DNA of 8,753 nt from Salinimicrobium sp049687495 (GTDB lineage Bacteria; Bacteroidota; Bacteroidia; Flavobacteriales; Flavobacteriaceae), in NCBI GenBank assembly GCA_049687495.1, contig JBAVJB010000122.1, forward strand, positions 1-8,753. The letters run 5' to 3'. Both the position numbers and the translations under genes were made by a program. Numbering within the stretch: position 1 is the first letter of the stretch; every line of letters begins with the position of its first letter. The notes under the pieces are model-generated. The model was not told where the DNA came from and searched no databases. It saw only the letters and a list, made by a program, of their open reading frames with translations. Shown piece after piece: positions 1 to 6,853 of the stretch.

Positions 1-528
1 ACCGAAGACCGGAAAGGTTACGGCTACGCCTGCCTTCGCGGATTGGATTATGTTGCGGCCCAACCGGAAAAACCTGAAATTATCGTATTTTTAGATGGGG
101 ACTACAGCGACTATCCCGAAGAATTAAAAGACATCATTGCCCCTATTTTAGAGCGGGATGTCGACCTGGTGATTGGAGCAAGGGTGAAGCGCTGGCGGGA
201 AAAAGGTGCAATGACCTTTCCGCAGATCTTTGGCAATTGGCTTGCCACGAGCTTGATGAAAGGCTTTTTCAATGCGCGATTTACAGATCTTGGCCCATTT
301 AGAGCAATAAAGTATCAAAAGCTACTGGAGCTCAAAATGCACGATAAGACCTACGGCTGGACCGTTGAAATGCAGCTAAAGGCTTTAAAAAAGAATTTCA
401 GCTATGAAGAGGTGCCGGTGCATTATCGCAACAGGATTGGCGTCTCCAAGGTTTCGGGTACCGTAAAAGGCGCTTTTATGGCCGGGGTGAAGATATTAGG
501 CTGGATCTTTAAATACAGTTTTAGATGA
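1..528 (+). CDS. GT2 glycosyltransferase, DPM1/GtrB-like (5' end outside window)
   Basis: The reading frame is open from base 1 (T-E-D-R-K-G-Y-G-Y-A...), so the gene begins upstream. The TTG at 43 is not a credible start. About 175 codons are visible of a soluble family that usually runs to about 230 residues. The nucleotide-sugar/metal-binding DxD motif is at visible residues 32-34 (FLDGDYSD). LVIGAR and TDLGPFRAI follow, then GWTVEMQLKAL, all typical of GT-A fold enzymes that transfer a sugar from UDP or GDP to a polyprenyl phosphate on the inner membrane face (dolichol-phosphate mannose/glucose synthase-like). No membrane segments are visible in this part. The stop overlaps the next start by 4 bp (ATGA, 525-528), so translation is probably coupled. 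The enzyme would supply a lipid-linked sugar donor, fitting the GT-C enzyme two genes downstream. The sugar cannot be told from the sequence. Confidence 0.88.
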   Translation, partial: TEDRKGYGYACLRGLDYVAAQPEKPEIIVFLDGDYSDYPEELKDIIAPILERDVDLVIGARVKRWREKGAMTFPQIFGNWLATSLMKGFFNARFTDLGPFRAIKYQKLLELKMHDKTYGWTVEMQLKALKKNFSYEEVPVHYRNRIGVSKVSGTVKGAFMAGVKILGWIFKYSFR

Positions 529-2030
529 TGGAGTTAGCAATTTTGATCTTATTTTCTCTATTGATGTTAGCCGTATTTCTTTACAGTCTTTCCCTACTAC
601 ACCTACTCATAAATTTTCGCAAAAGCCATAAGAAAAAGCATACCTTCCAAAAATGGGATTTTTCAGACCCTTCTCAAATTCCCTTTGTTACTATACAGTT
701 ACCGCTTTTCAACGACAAACCTGTGGTGGAACGCCTGCTTCGGAATATTGCCCGAATTGATTATCCGCGGAATAAATTGGAAGTCCAGGTACTCGATGAT
801 TCCACAGATGATTCCGTAGGCCTCACCTCTCAACTTATTTCAGGATTAAGATCTGATGGCTTTCCTATTCAGCACATCACTCGCAGCCATCGAGAGGGAT
901 TTAAGGCGGGAGCACTTAAAGCCGGGCTGGCAACGGCAAAAGGCGAATTCATTGCCATTTTTGACTCCGATTTTTTACCTCAACCCGATTGGCTGAAAAA
1001 GACTATTCCTCACTTCAAAAATGAAAAACTGGGAGTAGTACAAACCCGCTGGGGACATCTCAATGAAGATTTCTCCCTGTTAACCAAACTGCAGGCTTTC
1101 CTGCTTGATTACCATTTCATCCTGGAACAAACGGGTCGCAACTTTGGCAAGAACTTCATCAATTTCAATGGGACCGCCGGGGTATGGCGAAAAAGTTGCA
1201 TTTTGGAGGCCGGAAACTGGGAAGGGGATACGCTAACCGAAGACCTCGACCTAAGTTACCGGGCACAGCTAAAAGGTTGGAAATTCAAATATCTTGAAGA
1301 AGTCGTAACTCCTGCCGAACTGCCTATTACCATAGCTGCCGCACGTTCCCAGCAATTTCGATGGAATAAAGGAGCTGCAGAAAATTTTCAAAAGAATTAC
1401 AAACAGGTTCTGAAACATGAACAACTAAGTTTAAGCACCCGTGTCCACGGCTTTTTCCACTTGCTTAACAGTAGCTTCTTTTTCGTAGTGCTTTTGATGG
1501 GGATTGTAAGTATTCCGGTGCTCTTTCTCATGGATGACCCTGCATATAACAACTTATTTGCCGGCATGAGCATTTTTATTCTGAGTCCCGTAATATTTTT
1601 CATTACGTATTATTCCGCCTTTAAAGAACTTCATAAAAATGACCGATTTTTATTTCTAAAATTTTTCGTCCTTTTCATCACCTTCTTTTCGATTGCCATG
1701 GGACTTTCCCTGCACAATTCGATTGCAATTTTAGAAGGGCACTTTGGGAAAAAGAGTGAGTTTGTAAGAACTCCCAAGTTCAATCTTGGAGGAAAGCATG
1801 AAACCAGGAGAAAAAGTCCGGTGAAACTAAATTTTCAATTCATCCTGGAAATCCTGTTGATGCTGCTTTTTGCCTTCGGAATTTTTTCTTCTTTCGAAAT
1901 TGGCGTCTATAGCCTTCTTCCCTTCCATCTCATGATGTTTTTCGGATTTTCCTATGTGGTTTTTACTTCCTTGAATATTGGAATCATTCCCGGCAAAAAA
2001 TCAGACCTCACAGGTTTTGAAAACCTGTGA
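525..2030 (+). CDS. Membrane processive-type GT2 glycosyltransferase (cellulose synthase/CslA-like)
   Basis: This 501-residue protein has an N-terminal membrane segment (about 3-30), a cytosolic GT-A domain (about 52-300) and four or five C-terminal membrane segments (about 308-336, 344-365, 375-397, 435-458, 461-483). The catalytic signature of processive beta-glycosyltransferases is complete: DD at 91-92 (VLDDSTDD), DxD at 147-149 (FDSD), TED at 238-240 as the catalytic-base motif, and QxxRW at 276-280. The family includes cellulose synthase, glucomannan/mannan synthases and related exopolysaccharide polymerases. No PilZ domain is visible, so direct c-di-GMP control is not supported. The start ATG overlaps the upstream stop, and a second ATG follows directly at 528. 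The last eight residues (D494-L501) and the stop are encoded inside a palindrome (2003-2035), so the natural C-terminus was probably about residue 492. The product (beta-mannan, glucan or a glycolipid) is undetermined. Confidence 0.9.
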   Translation: MMELAILILFSLLMLAVFLYSLSLLHLLINFRKSHKKKHTFQKWDFSDPSQIPFVTIQLPLFNDKPVVERLLRNIARIDYPRNKLEVQVLDDSTDDSVGLTSQLISGLRSDGFPIQHITRSHREGFKAGALKAGLATAKGEFIAIFDSDFLPQPDWLKKTIPHFKNEKLGVVQTRWGHLNEDFSLLTKLQAFLLDYHFILEQTGRNFGKNFINFNGTAGVWRKSCILEAGNWEGDTLTEDLDLSYRAQLKGWKFKYLEEVVTPAELPITIAAARSQQFRWNKGAAENFQKNYKQVLKHEQLSLSTRVHGFFHLLNSSFFFVVLLMGIVSIPVLFLMDDPAYNNLFAGMSIFILSPVIFFITYYSAFKELHKNDRFLFLKFFVLFITFFSIAMGLSLHNSIAILEGHFGKKSEFVRTPKFNLGGKHETRRKSPVKLNFQFILEILLMLLFAFGIFSSFEIGVYSLLPFHLMMFFGFSYVVFTSLNIGIIPGKKSDLTGFENL

Positions 2031-2035
2031 GGTCT
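2003..2035. repeat. 33-bp near-perfect palindrome across a stop codon
   Basis: The left arm AGACCTCACAGGTTTT (2003-2018) and right arm AAAACCTGTGAGGTCT (2020-2035) are exact reverse complements around one central G at 2019. The TGA stop of the upstream glycosyltransferase (2028-2030) lies in the right arm. The arm runs into TTTT (2035-2038), so the RNA would form a strong hairpin with a short U tract. It could act as an attenuator or mRNA stabiliser between the two genes. I recall similar AGACCTCACAGG-type palindromes scattered in flavobacterial genomes, but this cannot be confirmed from one copy. Confidence 0.85.
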
Positions 2036-2047
2036 TTTGAAAAAATA

Positions 2048-3394
2048 ATGAAAAAGTTCTTGTCCCTACATAAGATCCCGCTGCTCTTCCTGCTCACGGC
2101 CTGCGCTTTCTACTGGTCTTTTGCTTACGACCTGGAAAGAACCGACATTATCAAACTTTTGAGCCTGTATGCCGGGCTCTTTTTCCTGAGCTGGAAACTG
2201 TTTCAGCTTGAGAAGAACAACAGCCGCTTCCTTTTTGGTACTGCTATACTTTTCAGGCTCATTTTTCTTTTTGCCATTCCCAACCTGTCCCAGGATTTTT
2301 ACCGCTTCATCTGGGACGGGAAATTACTTTTAGAAGGCATTAACCCTTACCTCAGCAGTCCACGGGAATGGATGCAAGAGGGAAATATTCCTTTTCCAAA
2401 TGCCGCAGAATTGGTCCGGGGCATGGGAAGCTTAAGTGCCGGGAATTACACAAATTATCCGCCGATCAACCAGCTGCTGTTTGCCTTTGCCACACTATTA
2501 GGCGGTAGTATTTCGGGAGCGGTCATAGTGATGCGGCTGCTTATTATTGCCGCCGATGTTGGGATCTATTACTTCGGAAGTAAACTGCTTCAAAAATTGA
2601 AGCTGCCCAAAAATCGCATTTTTTGGTATCTACTGAATCCTTTTATCATAATAGAACTCAGCGGAAATTTGCACTTTGAAGGAGTAATGCTCTTTTTCCT
2701 GCTGGCTTCGCTTTACATGTTGCTTCAGAAGAAATGGAGCTGGAGCGCAGTGCTTTTTGCGTGTTCAGTTTCAGTTAAACTCATTCCCCTGCTTTTCCTG
2801 CCGCTGCTCTTCAGAAGATTAGGTCTCAAAAAGGCCATTTTTTACTACGGAATCGTCGGCCTACTCAGCCTGCTCTTCTTTCTGCCCTTCCTTTCCGAAG
2901 CATTTTTAGAAAACTACCTGAACACCGTGGATTTGTGGTTCCAAAAATTCGAATTCAACGCGAGTTTTTATTATCTGATTAGGTGGTTAGGATTTAAAAT
3001 TGAAGGATATAACATTATTGCTTATGCAGGTCCGGCACTGGCAGCTGTAGTCTTTGTTTCAATTTTGTATTTATCAAGCTTCAGAAGAAATTCCGAAGTA
3101 AATGGTCTGCTCACAAGCATGATGTTTGCATTTGTGATCTATCTCTTCCTGGCCACTACTGTGCATCCCTGGTACCTGGCAACTTCATTGCTGCTTTCCA
3201 TCTTCACGAGATATAAATTTGTGCAGGTATGGAGTTTTACGGTGGTATTCAGCTATTTTGCCTATTCTCATCCAGATTTTCAGGAAAATTTGTGGTTGGT
3301 GGCGCTGGAGTACTTGGTTGTGATTGGGGTCTTTTTGAAGGAGACACGTTCCAGTCGGCAGTTTGCAGTCGAAAGTAGGCAGTCACAATTTTGA
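2048..3394 (+). CDS. Polytopic GT-C-type glycosyltransferase (polyprenyl-P-sugar dependent, GT87/mannosyltransferase-like)
   Basis: This is a 448-residue integral membrane protein with roughly ten or more hydrophobic helices. The first long loop after an early membrane segment carries SQDFYRFIWDG (residues 81-91, acidic D83 and D90), followed by GINPY and NYTNYPPINQ (133-142). This layout is typical of bacterial GT-C mannosyl/glucosyltransferases that use polyprenyl-phosphate sugars on the outer membrane face. I chose the ATG at 2048. An in-frame GTG at 2027 would put the start inside the palindrome and add MRSFEKI, which resembles no family start. The gene follows the GT2 stop by 17 bp and is surely cotranscribed. 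The upstream DPM1-like enzyme could make its donor. The last 14 or so residues (SRQFAVESRQSQF) come from a 7-bp tandem repeat, so they are probably not part of the ancestral protein. The substrate is unknown. Confidence 0.8.
   Translation: MKKFLSLHKIPLLFLLTACAFYWSFAYDLERTDIIKLLSLYAGLFFLSWKLFQLEKNNSRFLFGTAILFRLIFLFAIPNLSQDFYRFIWDGKLLLEGINPYLSSPREWMQEGNIPFPNAAELVRGMGSLSAGNYTNYPPINQLLFAFATLLGGSISGAVIVMRLLIIAADVGIYYFGSKLLQKLKLPKNRIFWYLLNPFIIIELSGNLHFEGVMLFFLLASLYMLLQKKWSWSAVLFACSVSVKLIPLLFLPLLFRRLGLKKAIFYYGIVGLLSLLFFLPFLSEAFLENYLNTVDLWFQKFEFNASFYYLIRWLGFKIEGYNIIAYAGPALAAVVFVSILYLSSFRRNSEVNGLLTSMMFAFVIYLFLATTVHPWYLATSLLLSIFTRYKFVQVWSFTVVFSYFAYSHPDFQENLWLVALEYLVVIGVFLKETRSSRQFAVESRQSQF
3352..3386 (+). 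repeat. Five-unit 7-bp tandem repeat (CAGTCGG-like)
   Basis: The units are CAGTCGG (3352-3358), CAGTTTG (3359-3365), CAGTCGA (3366-3372), AAGTAGG (3373-3379) and CAGTCAC (3380-3386). They share a CAGT core with one degenerate copy. Seven is not a multiple of three, so the frame shifts between copies and the encoded tail shows little protein repetition. The tract ends 5 bp before the stop codon of the membrane glycosyltransferase. Confidence 0.75.
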
Positions 3395-3424
3395 ATACAA
3401 AATTTGCAGGTTCCACACAGTTTC

Positions 3425-3481
3425 CCGCAGATTCCGCAGAGATTTTTCCGCCAGCCTTTAGGGCAGGGGCAAGCGGAAAAA
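3425..3481. repeat. Intergenic short repeats and weak hairpin
   Basis: In the convergent intergenic region, CCGCAGA occurs at 3425-3431 and 3434-3440. The arms TTTTTCCGC (3443-3451) and GCGGAAAAA (3473-3481) are exact complements around a 21-nt loop that contains a small GCC/GGC stem. Neither strand has the T tract after the stem expected of a terminator, so this looks like decaying repeat DNA rather than a defined signal. Confidence 0.45.
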
Positions 3482-3486
3482 ACCAC

Positions 3487-3522
3487 AAAAAAACTCCGGA
3501 AACCATTCAGCTTCCGGAGTTT
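3487..3522 (-). terminator. Intrinsic terminator of the polyamine operon
   Basis: On the - strand an 11-bp stem (arms 3522-3512 and 3501-3491, core CTCCGGAA/TTCCGGAG) with a 10-nt loop is followed by seven T residues (complement of 3487-3493). It begins 25 bp after the stop of the deoxyhypusine-synthase-like gene. On the + strand the same stem is followed only by TTTC, so it may stop transcription from the glycosyltransferase operon weakly. Confidence 0.85.
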
Positions 3523-3546
3523 CAAAAATGTCATTTTTAAGCCGTC

Positions 3547-4518
3547 TTACATCCCCAGAATGTAGGCGAAAACAAGCGGCGCCACGATGGTAGCATCACT
3601 TTCAATAATGTGCTTTGGAGTATCTATGTCCAGTTTCCCCCAGGTGATCTTTTCATTGGGAACCGCTCCGGAATAAGATCCGTAGCTGGTCGTAGAATCT
3701 GAGATCTGGCAGAAGTAGCTCCAAAAAGGAGTATCTGTTCTTTCCATATCCTGGTACAGCATCGGCACCACACAAATAGGGAAATCTCCGGCTATTCCTC
3801 CTCCGATCTGGAAGAAACCGATTCCTTTTTTGGAATTGTCAGTGTACCAGTCGGCCAGGTAGGTCATGTATTCGATACCTGATTTCATGGTACTGGCCTT
3901 CAGCTCACCTTTCATTACGTAAGAGGCGAAGATGTTACCCATGGTACTGTCTTCCCAGCCGGGAACCACCATTGGCAGGTTCTTTTTGGCTGCGGCATAC
4001 ATCCAGGAATCCTTCAGGTCGATCTCGTAATACTCTTCCAAAACTCCCGAAAGCAACAGCTTGTACATGTATTCATGCGGAAAATAACGCTCCCCGGCAG
4101 CTTCGGCATCTTTCCATATCTTGACGATATGCTTCTGGATTCTTCGGAAAGCTTCCTCTTCAGGAATACAGGTATCGGTAACACGGTTCAAGCCGCGCTC
4201 CAGCAGCTCCCACTCATCTTTTGCCGTAAGGTCACGGTAATGCGGTACGCGCTCGTAATGTGAGTGCGCCACCAGGTTCATCACGTCCTCTTCCAGGTTT
4301 GCACCTGTACAGGAAACGATTTGCACCTTATCCTGACGGATCATTTCGGCAAAGCTTTTCCCAAGTTCTGCAGTACTCATCGCCCCGGCAAGGGAAACAA
4401 GCATTTTTGAACCTTTCTCAAGCTGCTCGCGGTAAGCTTTCGAAGCATCCACAAGGGCTGCCGCGTTAAAGTGTTTATAATGTTTTTCTATGAACTCGGT
4501 AATAGGTCCTTTACTCAT
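3547..4518 (-). CDS. Deoxyhypusine-synthase-like protein, probable homospermidine synthase
   Basis: The 323-residue protein belongs to the deoxyhypusine synthase (DHS) fold family, which is NAD-dependent and transfers an aminobutyl group. Recognisable blocks are SLAGAMSTAELG (42-53), SCTGANLEED (69-78), PGWEDSTMGN (186-195), IGGG (238-241) and SGAVPNEKITWGK (283-295). K295 aligns, from memory of the family, with the lysine that forms the imine intermediate in human DHS (Lys329 in SWGK). The GGGVVKHH stretch of eukaryotic DHS reads GGGIAGDF here, so the active-site histidine seems absent, and the segment before SGA is about nine residues longer. Bacteria lack eIF5A, so true hypusine synthesis is unlikely. 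Sitting directly after arginine decarboxylase and agmatinase, it most plausibly joins two putrescines into sym-homospermidine. The start ATG overlaps the agmatinase end by 8 bp, so the two are translationally coupled. The exact reaction is inference. Confidence 0.88.
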   Translation of the reverse strand: MSKGPITEFIEKHYKHFNAAALVDASKAYREQLEKGSKMLVSLAGAMSTAELGKSFAEMIRQDKVQIVSCTGANLEEDVMNLVAHSHYERVPHYRDLTAKDEWELLERGLNRVTDTCIPEEEAFRRIQKHIVKIWKDAEAAGERYFPHEYMYKLLLSGVLEEYYEIDLKDSWMYAAAKKNLPMVVPGWEDSTMGNIFASYVMKGELKASTMKSGIEYMTYLADWYTDNSKKGIGFFQIGGGIAGDFPICVVPMLYQDMERTDTPFWSYFCQISDSTTSYGSYSGAVPNEKITWGKLDIDTPKHIIESDATIVAPLVFAYILGM

Positions 4519-5389
4519 CTTCTTCGTCTTCTTCGTTATAATTTAAATATTTGAACTTGTAGCTCAACATCTTGTAGTACAGCTTAGCCGCCAAAAAGTC
4601 TGAGGATTTATCCACCTCATTTGGATTAAGCTCTACGATATCGAAACCAACCACGTTCTTTTTCTTGAACATCAACTTGATAAATTCCAAAGTCTCATAC
4701 CAGAACATTCCACCCGGCTCGGGAGTTCCCGTTGAAGGCAAGATAGAAGGATCAAAAACATCAAGGTCAATAGTGATGAACACGTTTGGAGTCATTTGAC
4801 CAATGGCGTCATCCATCCAATCCTCGTAAAGATCATGAGCAAAATAGGTTTGGTTCTCATCCATATGGTCCATTTCTGAAACATCCATAGACCGTATCCC
4901 CACTTGTAGCAAATTGGTCTTCTTACTGGCTTCGTGTACCGCACAGGCGTGATTGCAGGTAGTGCCTTCATATTCGGGACGCAGGTCTGCATGCGCATCC
5001 AGCTGCACCACGGTAAGGTCTTCGAAACTTTCATTAAAAGCACGTATGGTACCAATAGAAATAGAATGCTCGCCACCAAAAATGGTCACGAACTTCTCCT
5101 GCTTGATGTAATTCTTCACCGTTTTATGAACGGCCTCTACCATTTTTTCGGGAGAAGAATTTTCGGTCACCGGCGGAGCAAGATAGACTCCTTTTTTATA
5201 GACTTCAGTACGGGTCTCAATATCAAAAAGCTCCATATTTTCTGAAGCTTCCAAAAAGGCATCAGGTCCTTTGTCTGCTCCTTTTTGCCAGGTGCTTGTC
5301 CCGTCATAAGGCACAGGGATCAACACCACTTTTGCGTCATCTAAACGTGCATACTTGTCCGGGATGCCGGCATAATTCTTTTTACTCAT
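4511..5389 (-). CDS. speB: Agmatinase (ureohydrolase family)
   Basis: The 292-residue enzyme hydrolyses agmatine to putrescine and urea in the cytosol using two Mn2+ ions. All ureohydrolase metal motifs are present: GGEHS with H108, DAHAD at 131-135, and DLDVFDP with D208 and D210. ELNP with E253 also matches. Length is normal for bacterial agmatinases. The ATG start at 5389 gives MSKKNYAGIPDKY, and no Shine-Dalgarno sequence is visible, as is usual in Bacteroidota. The C-terminus ends in a very acidic NEEDEEDE tail beyond the usual fold, and the DNA for that tail runs into the start of the next gene (8-bp overlap). Arginase or formimidoglutamase are possible on family grounds, but placement directly after arginine decarboxylase makes agmatinase by far the best call. 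The 65-bp gap upstream is AT-rich and shows no promoter match, so it is read from the decarboxylase promoter. Confidence 0.93.
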   Translation of the reverse strand: MSKKNYAGIPDKYARLDDAKVVLIPVPYDGTSTWQKGADKGPDAFLEASENMELFDIETRTEVYKKGVYLAPPVTENSSPEKMVEAVHKTVKNYIKQEKFVTIFGGEHSISIGTIRAFNESFEDLTVVQLDAHADLRPEYEGTTCNHACAVHEASKKTNLLQVGIRSMDVSEMDHMDENQTYFAHDLYEDWMDDAIGQMTPNVFITIDLDVFDPSILPSTGTPEPGGMFWYETLEFIKLMFKKKNVVGFDIVELNPNEVDKSSDFLAAKLYYKMLSYKFKYLNYNEEDEEDE

Positions 5390-5454
5390 TGGTTAGCGAT
5401 TGTTGTTTCTAATTGCTTCAAGTTGTTGTAATTAAAAATAAAAAAAATATTGAC

Positions 5455-6852
5455 TTATTCTTTGTAGCCAAGGATTTTTAGGAAATCCTGTGGTTCCTGT
5501 TGCTCGCTGTAAAGTTTGACTTCCAGATTGCCTTCTTCGTCCCGGTTGATCAATAACTGCTTTGGCTGTGGAATGAGGCAGTGCTGCAATCCGCCAAAGC
5601 CGCCAATAGTATCCTGATAGGCTCCCGTATTAAAGAACCCAATGTATAAAGGCTTTTCTTTCTTATACTTCGGAAGGTAGATGGCGTTGGTGTTTTGTTC
5701 AGAGTTATAATAATCATCAGAGTCGCAGGTAAGCCCACCAAGAAGTACACGCTCATACTCATCATTCCAGCGGTTCACCGCCAGCATGACAAATTTCTTA
5801 CTGATGGCCCAGGTATCCGGAAGAGTGGTGATGAACGAAGAGTTGATCATGTTCCACTTCTCACGGTCGTTCTGCTGCTTTTGATAAAGGATCTCATAGA
5901 TGGCGCCGCCGCTTTCCCCCACAGTAAAAGAACCAAATTCGGTAAAAATATTTGGCACTTCAACCTCGGCATCATCACAGGCGATCTTGATCTGGTTCAC
6001 GATCTCCTCAACCATATATTGGTAGTCATAATCAAAGGCAAGGGAATTCTTTACAGGGAACCCGCCACCAATATTAAGACTGTCCAGGGTTGGGCAAATG
6101 CGCTTGAGGTTGATATAGACCCTGAGACACTTCAGCAGTTCGTTCCAGTAATAAGAGGTATCCCTTATCCCGGTATTGATAAAGAAGTGCAGCATCTTCA
6201 GCTCCACCTGATCATTGTCCTTGATCTGCTTGTTATAGAATGGAACGATATTCTTATAACCTATCCCAAGACGGGAGGTGTAAAATTCAAATTTCGGCTC
6301 CTCTTCCGAAGCAATCCTTATCCCGATCTTGAACTTATCATTGATAGAATCTGTCAATAACTCGATCTCCTCGTAATTATCGATAATGGGTACGCAGTTC
6401 TTATGGCCTTCATTGATCAAATTGGCAATGTTCGAGATATATTTATCTCTCTTGAAGCCGTTGCAAATGACATAAGTATCATCTGTGATCTTGCCTTTCT
6501 TTTTCAGGTTCTCCACGATGTCAATATCCACCGCCGAGGAAGTCTCGATGTGGATATCATTTTTGAGCGCCTCGTTCAAAACGTGCTCAAAATGCGAACT
6601 CTTGGTGCAGTAGCAGTAATTATAGCTGCCTTTGTAGTCGCTTTTTTCAAGCGCATCGGCAAACCATTTTTTTGCTTTCCTGATGTTTTCTGAAATTTTT
6701 GGCAGGTAGGTGAACTTTAGCGGAGCCCCGTATTCCTTGACAAGTTCCATAAGGTCGATACCATGGAACTGTAATTCGCTGCCTTCAACTGTAAATTCCT
6801 CTTGTGGAAAATAGTACGTCTGGTCTATTAAATCGCTGTACTTCGTATTCAA
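5455..6852 (-). CDS. speA: Arginine decarboxylase, short fold-III PLP form
   Basis: The 465-residue PLP enzyme is predicted to decarboxylate arginine to agmatine. Fold-III decarboxylase landmarks are in order: PLP lysine K84 in YCYCTKSS; HFFINTGIRDT (222-232); phosphate-binding GGGFP (262-266); TEFGSFTVGESGG (304-316) in the EPGR position; TCDSDD (375-380), whose C376 matches the catalytic cysteine of ornithine decarboxylase; and GAYQ with Y412. E. coli-type SpeA is about 650 residues; this lacks the extra helical insert and C-terminal extension. It starts at TTG (6852-6850): the frame upstream has no ATG before a TAA at 6879-6877, and the next internal ATG (residue 35) would cut into the barrel. 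The following agmatinase supports arginine as substrate. Ornithine, lysine or carboxynorspermidine decarboxylase are the alternatives. A candidate leader ORF ends 1 nt upstream. Confidence 0.88.
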   Translation of the reverse strand: MNTKYSDLIDQTYYFPQEEFTVEGSELQFHGIDLMELVKEYGAPLKFTYLPKISENIRKAKKWFADALEKSDYKGSYNYCYCTKSSHFEHVLNEALKNDIHIETSSAVDIDIVENLKKKGKITDDTYVICNGFKRDKYISNIANLINEGHKNCVPIIDNYEEIELLTDSINDKFKIGIRIASEEEPKFEFYTSRLGIGYKNIVPFYNKQIKDNDQVELKMLHFFINTGIRDTSYYWNELLKCLRVYINLKRICPTLDSLNIGGGFPVKNSLAFDYDYQYMVEEIVNQIKIACDDAEVEVPNIFTEFGSFTVGESGGAIYEILYQKQQNDREKWNMINSSFITTLPDTWAISKKFVMLAVNRWNDEYERVLLGGLTCDSDDYYNSEQNTNAIYLPKYKKEKPLYIGFFNTGAYQDTIGGFGGLQHCLIPQPKQLLINRDEEGNLEVKLYSEQQEPQDFLKILGYKE

Positions 6853-6853
6853 T

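Noticed and set aside
43..45. TTG at 43 as the start of the first glycosyltransferase
   Set aside because: The frame is open to base 1 and the upstream residues (KGYGYACLRG) match GT2 family sequence, so the gene is simply cut by the window edge.
2027..2047. GTG at 2027 as the start of the GT-C gene
   Set aside because: It lies inside the palindrome and adds MRSFEKI from repeat DNA. The ATG at 2048 followed by a lysine-rich start and hydrophobic helix is more natural.
3352..3386. Heptamer tract as a CRISPR-like array
   Set aside because: Units are only 7 bp with no spacers and no cas genes, so it is a simple tandem repeat.
3249..3534. Two open frames of about 85 codons on the - strand across the convergent gap
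   Set aside because: They run through the terminator and repeat DNA, overlap the GT-C gene, and give cysteine/tryptophan-rich sequence with no family resemblance.
3524..3538. Short palindrome AAAAATGTCATTTTT after the DHS-like gene
   Set aside because: Only A/T-rich 7-bp arms with no loop. The GC-rich stem next to it explains termination better.
5695..6360. A 221-codon open frame on the + strand antisense to the decarboxylase
   Set aside because: It lies wholly opposite a gene with intact PLP-enzyme motifs, has no recognisable domain, and starts and stops without signals. It is a shadow of codon bias.
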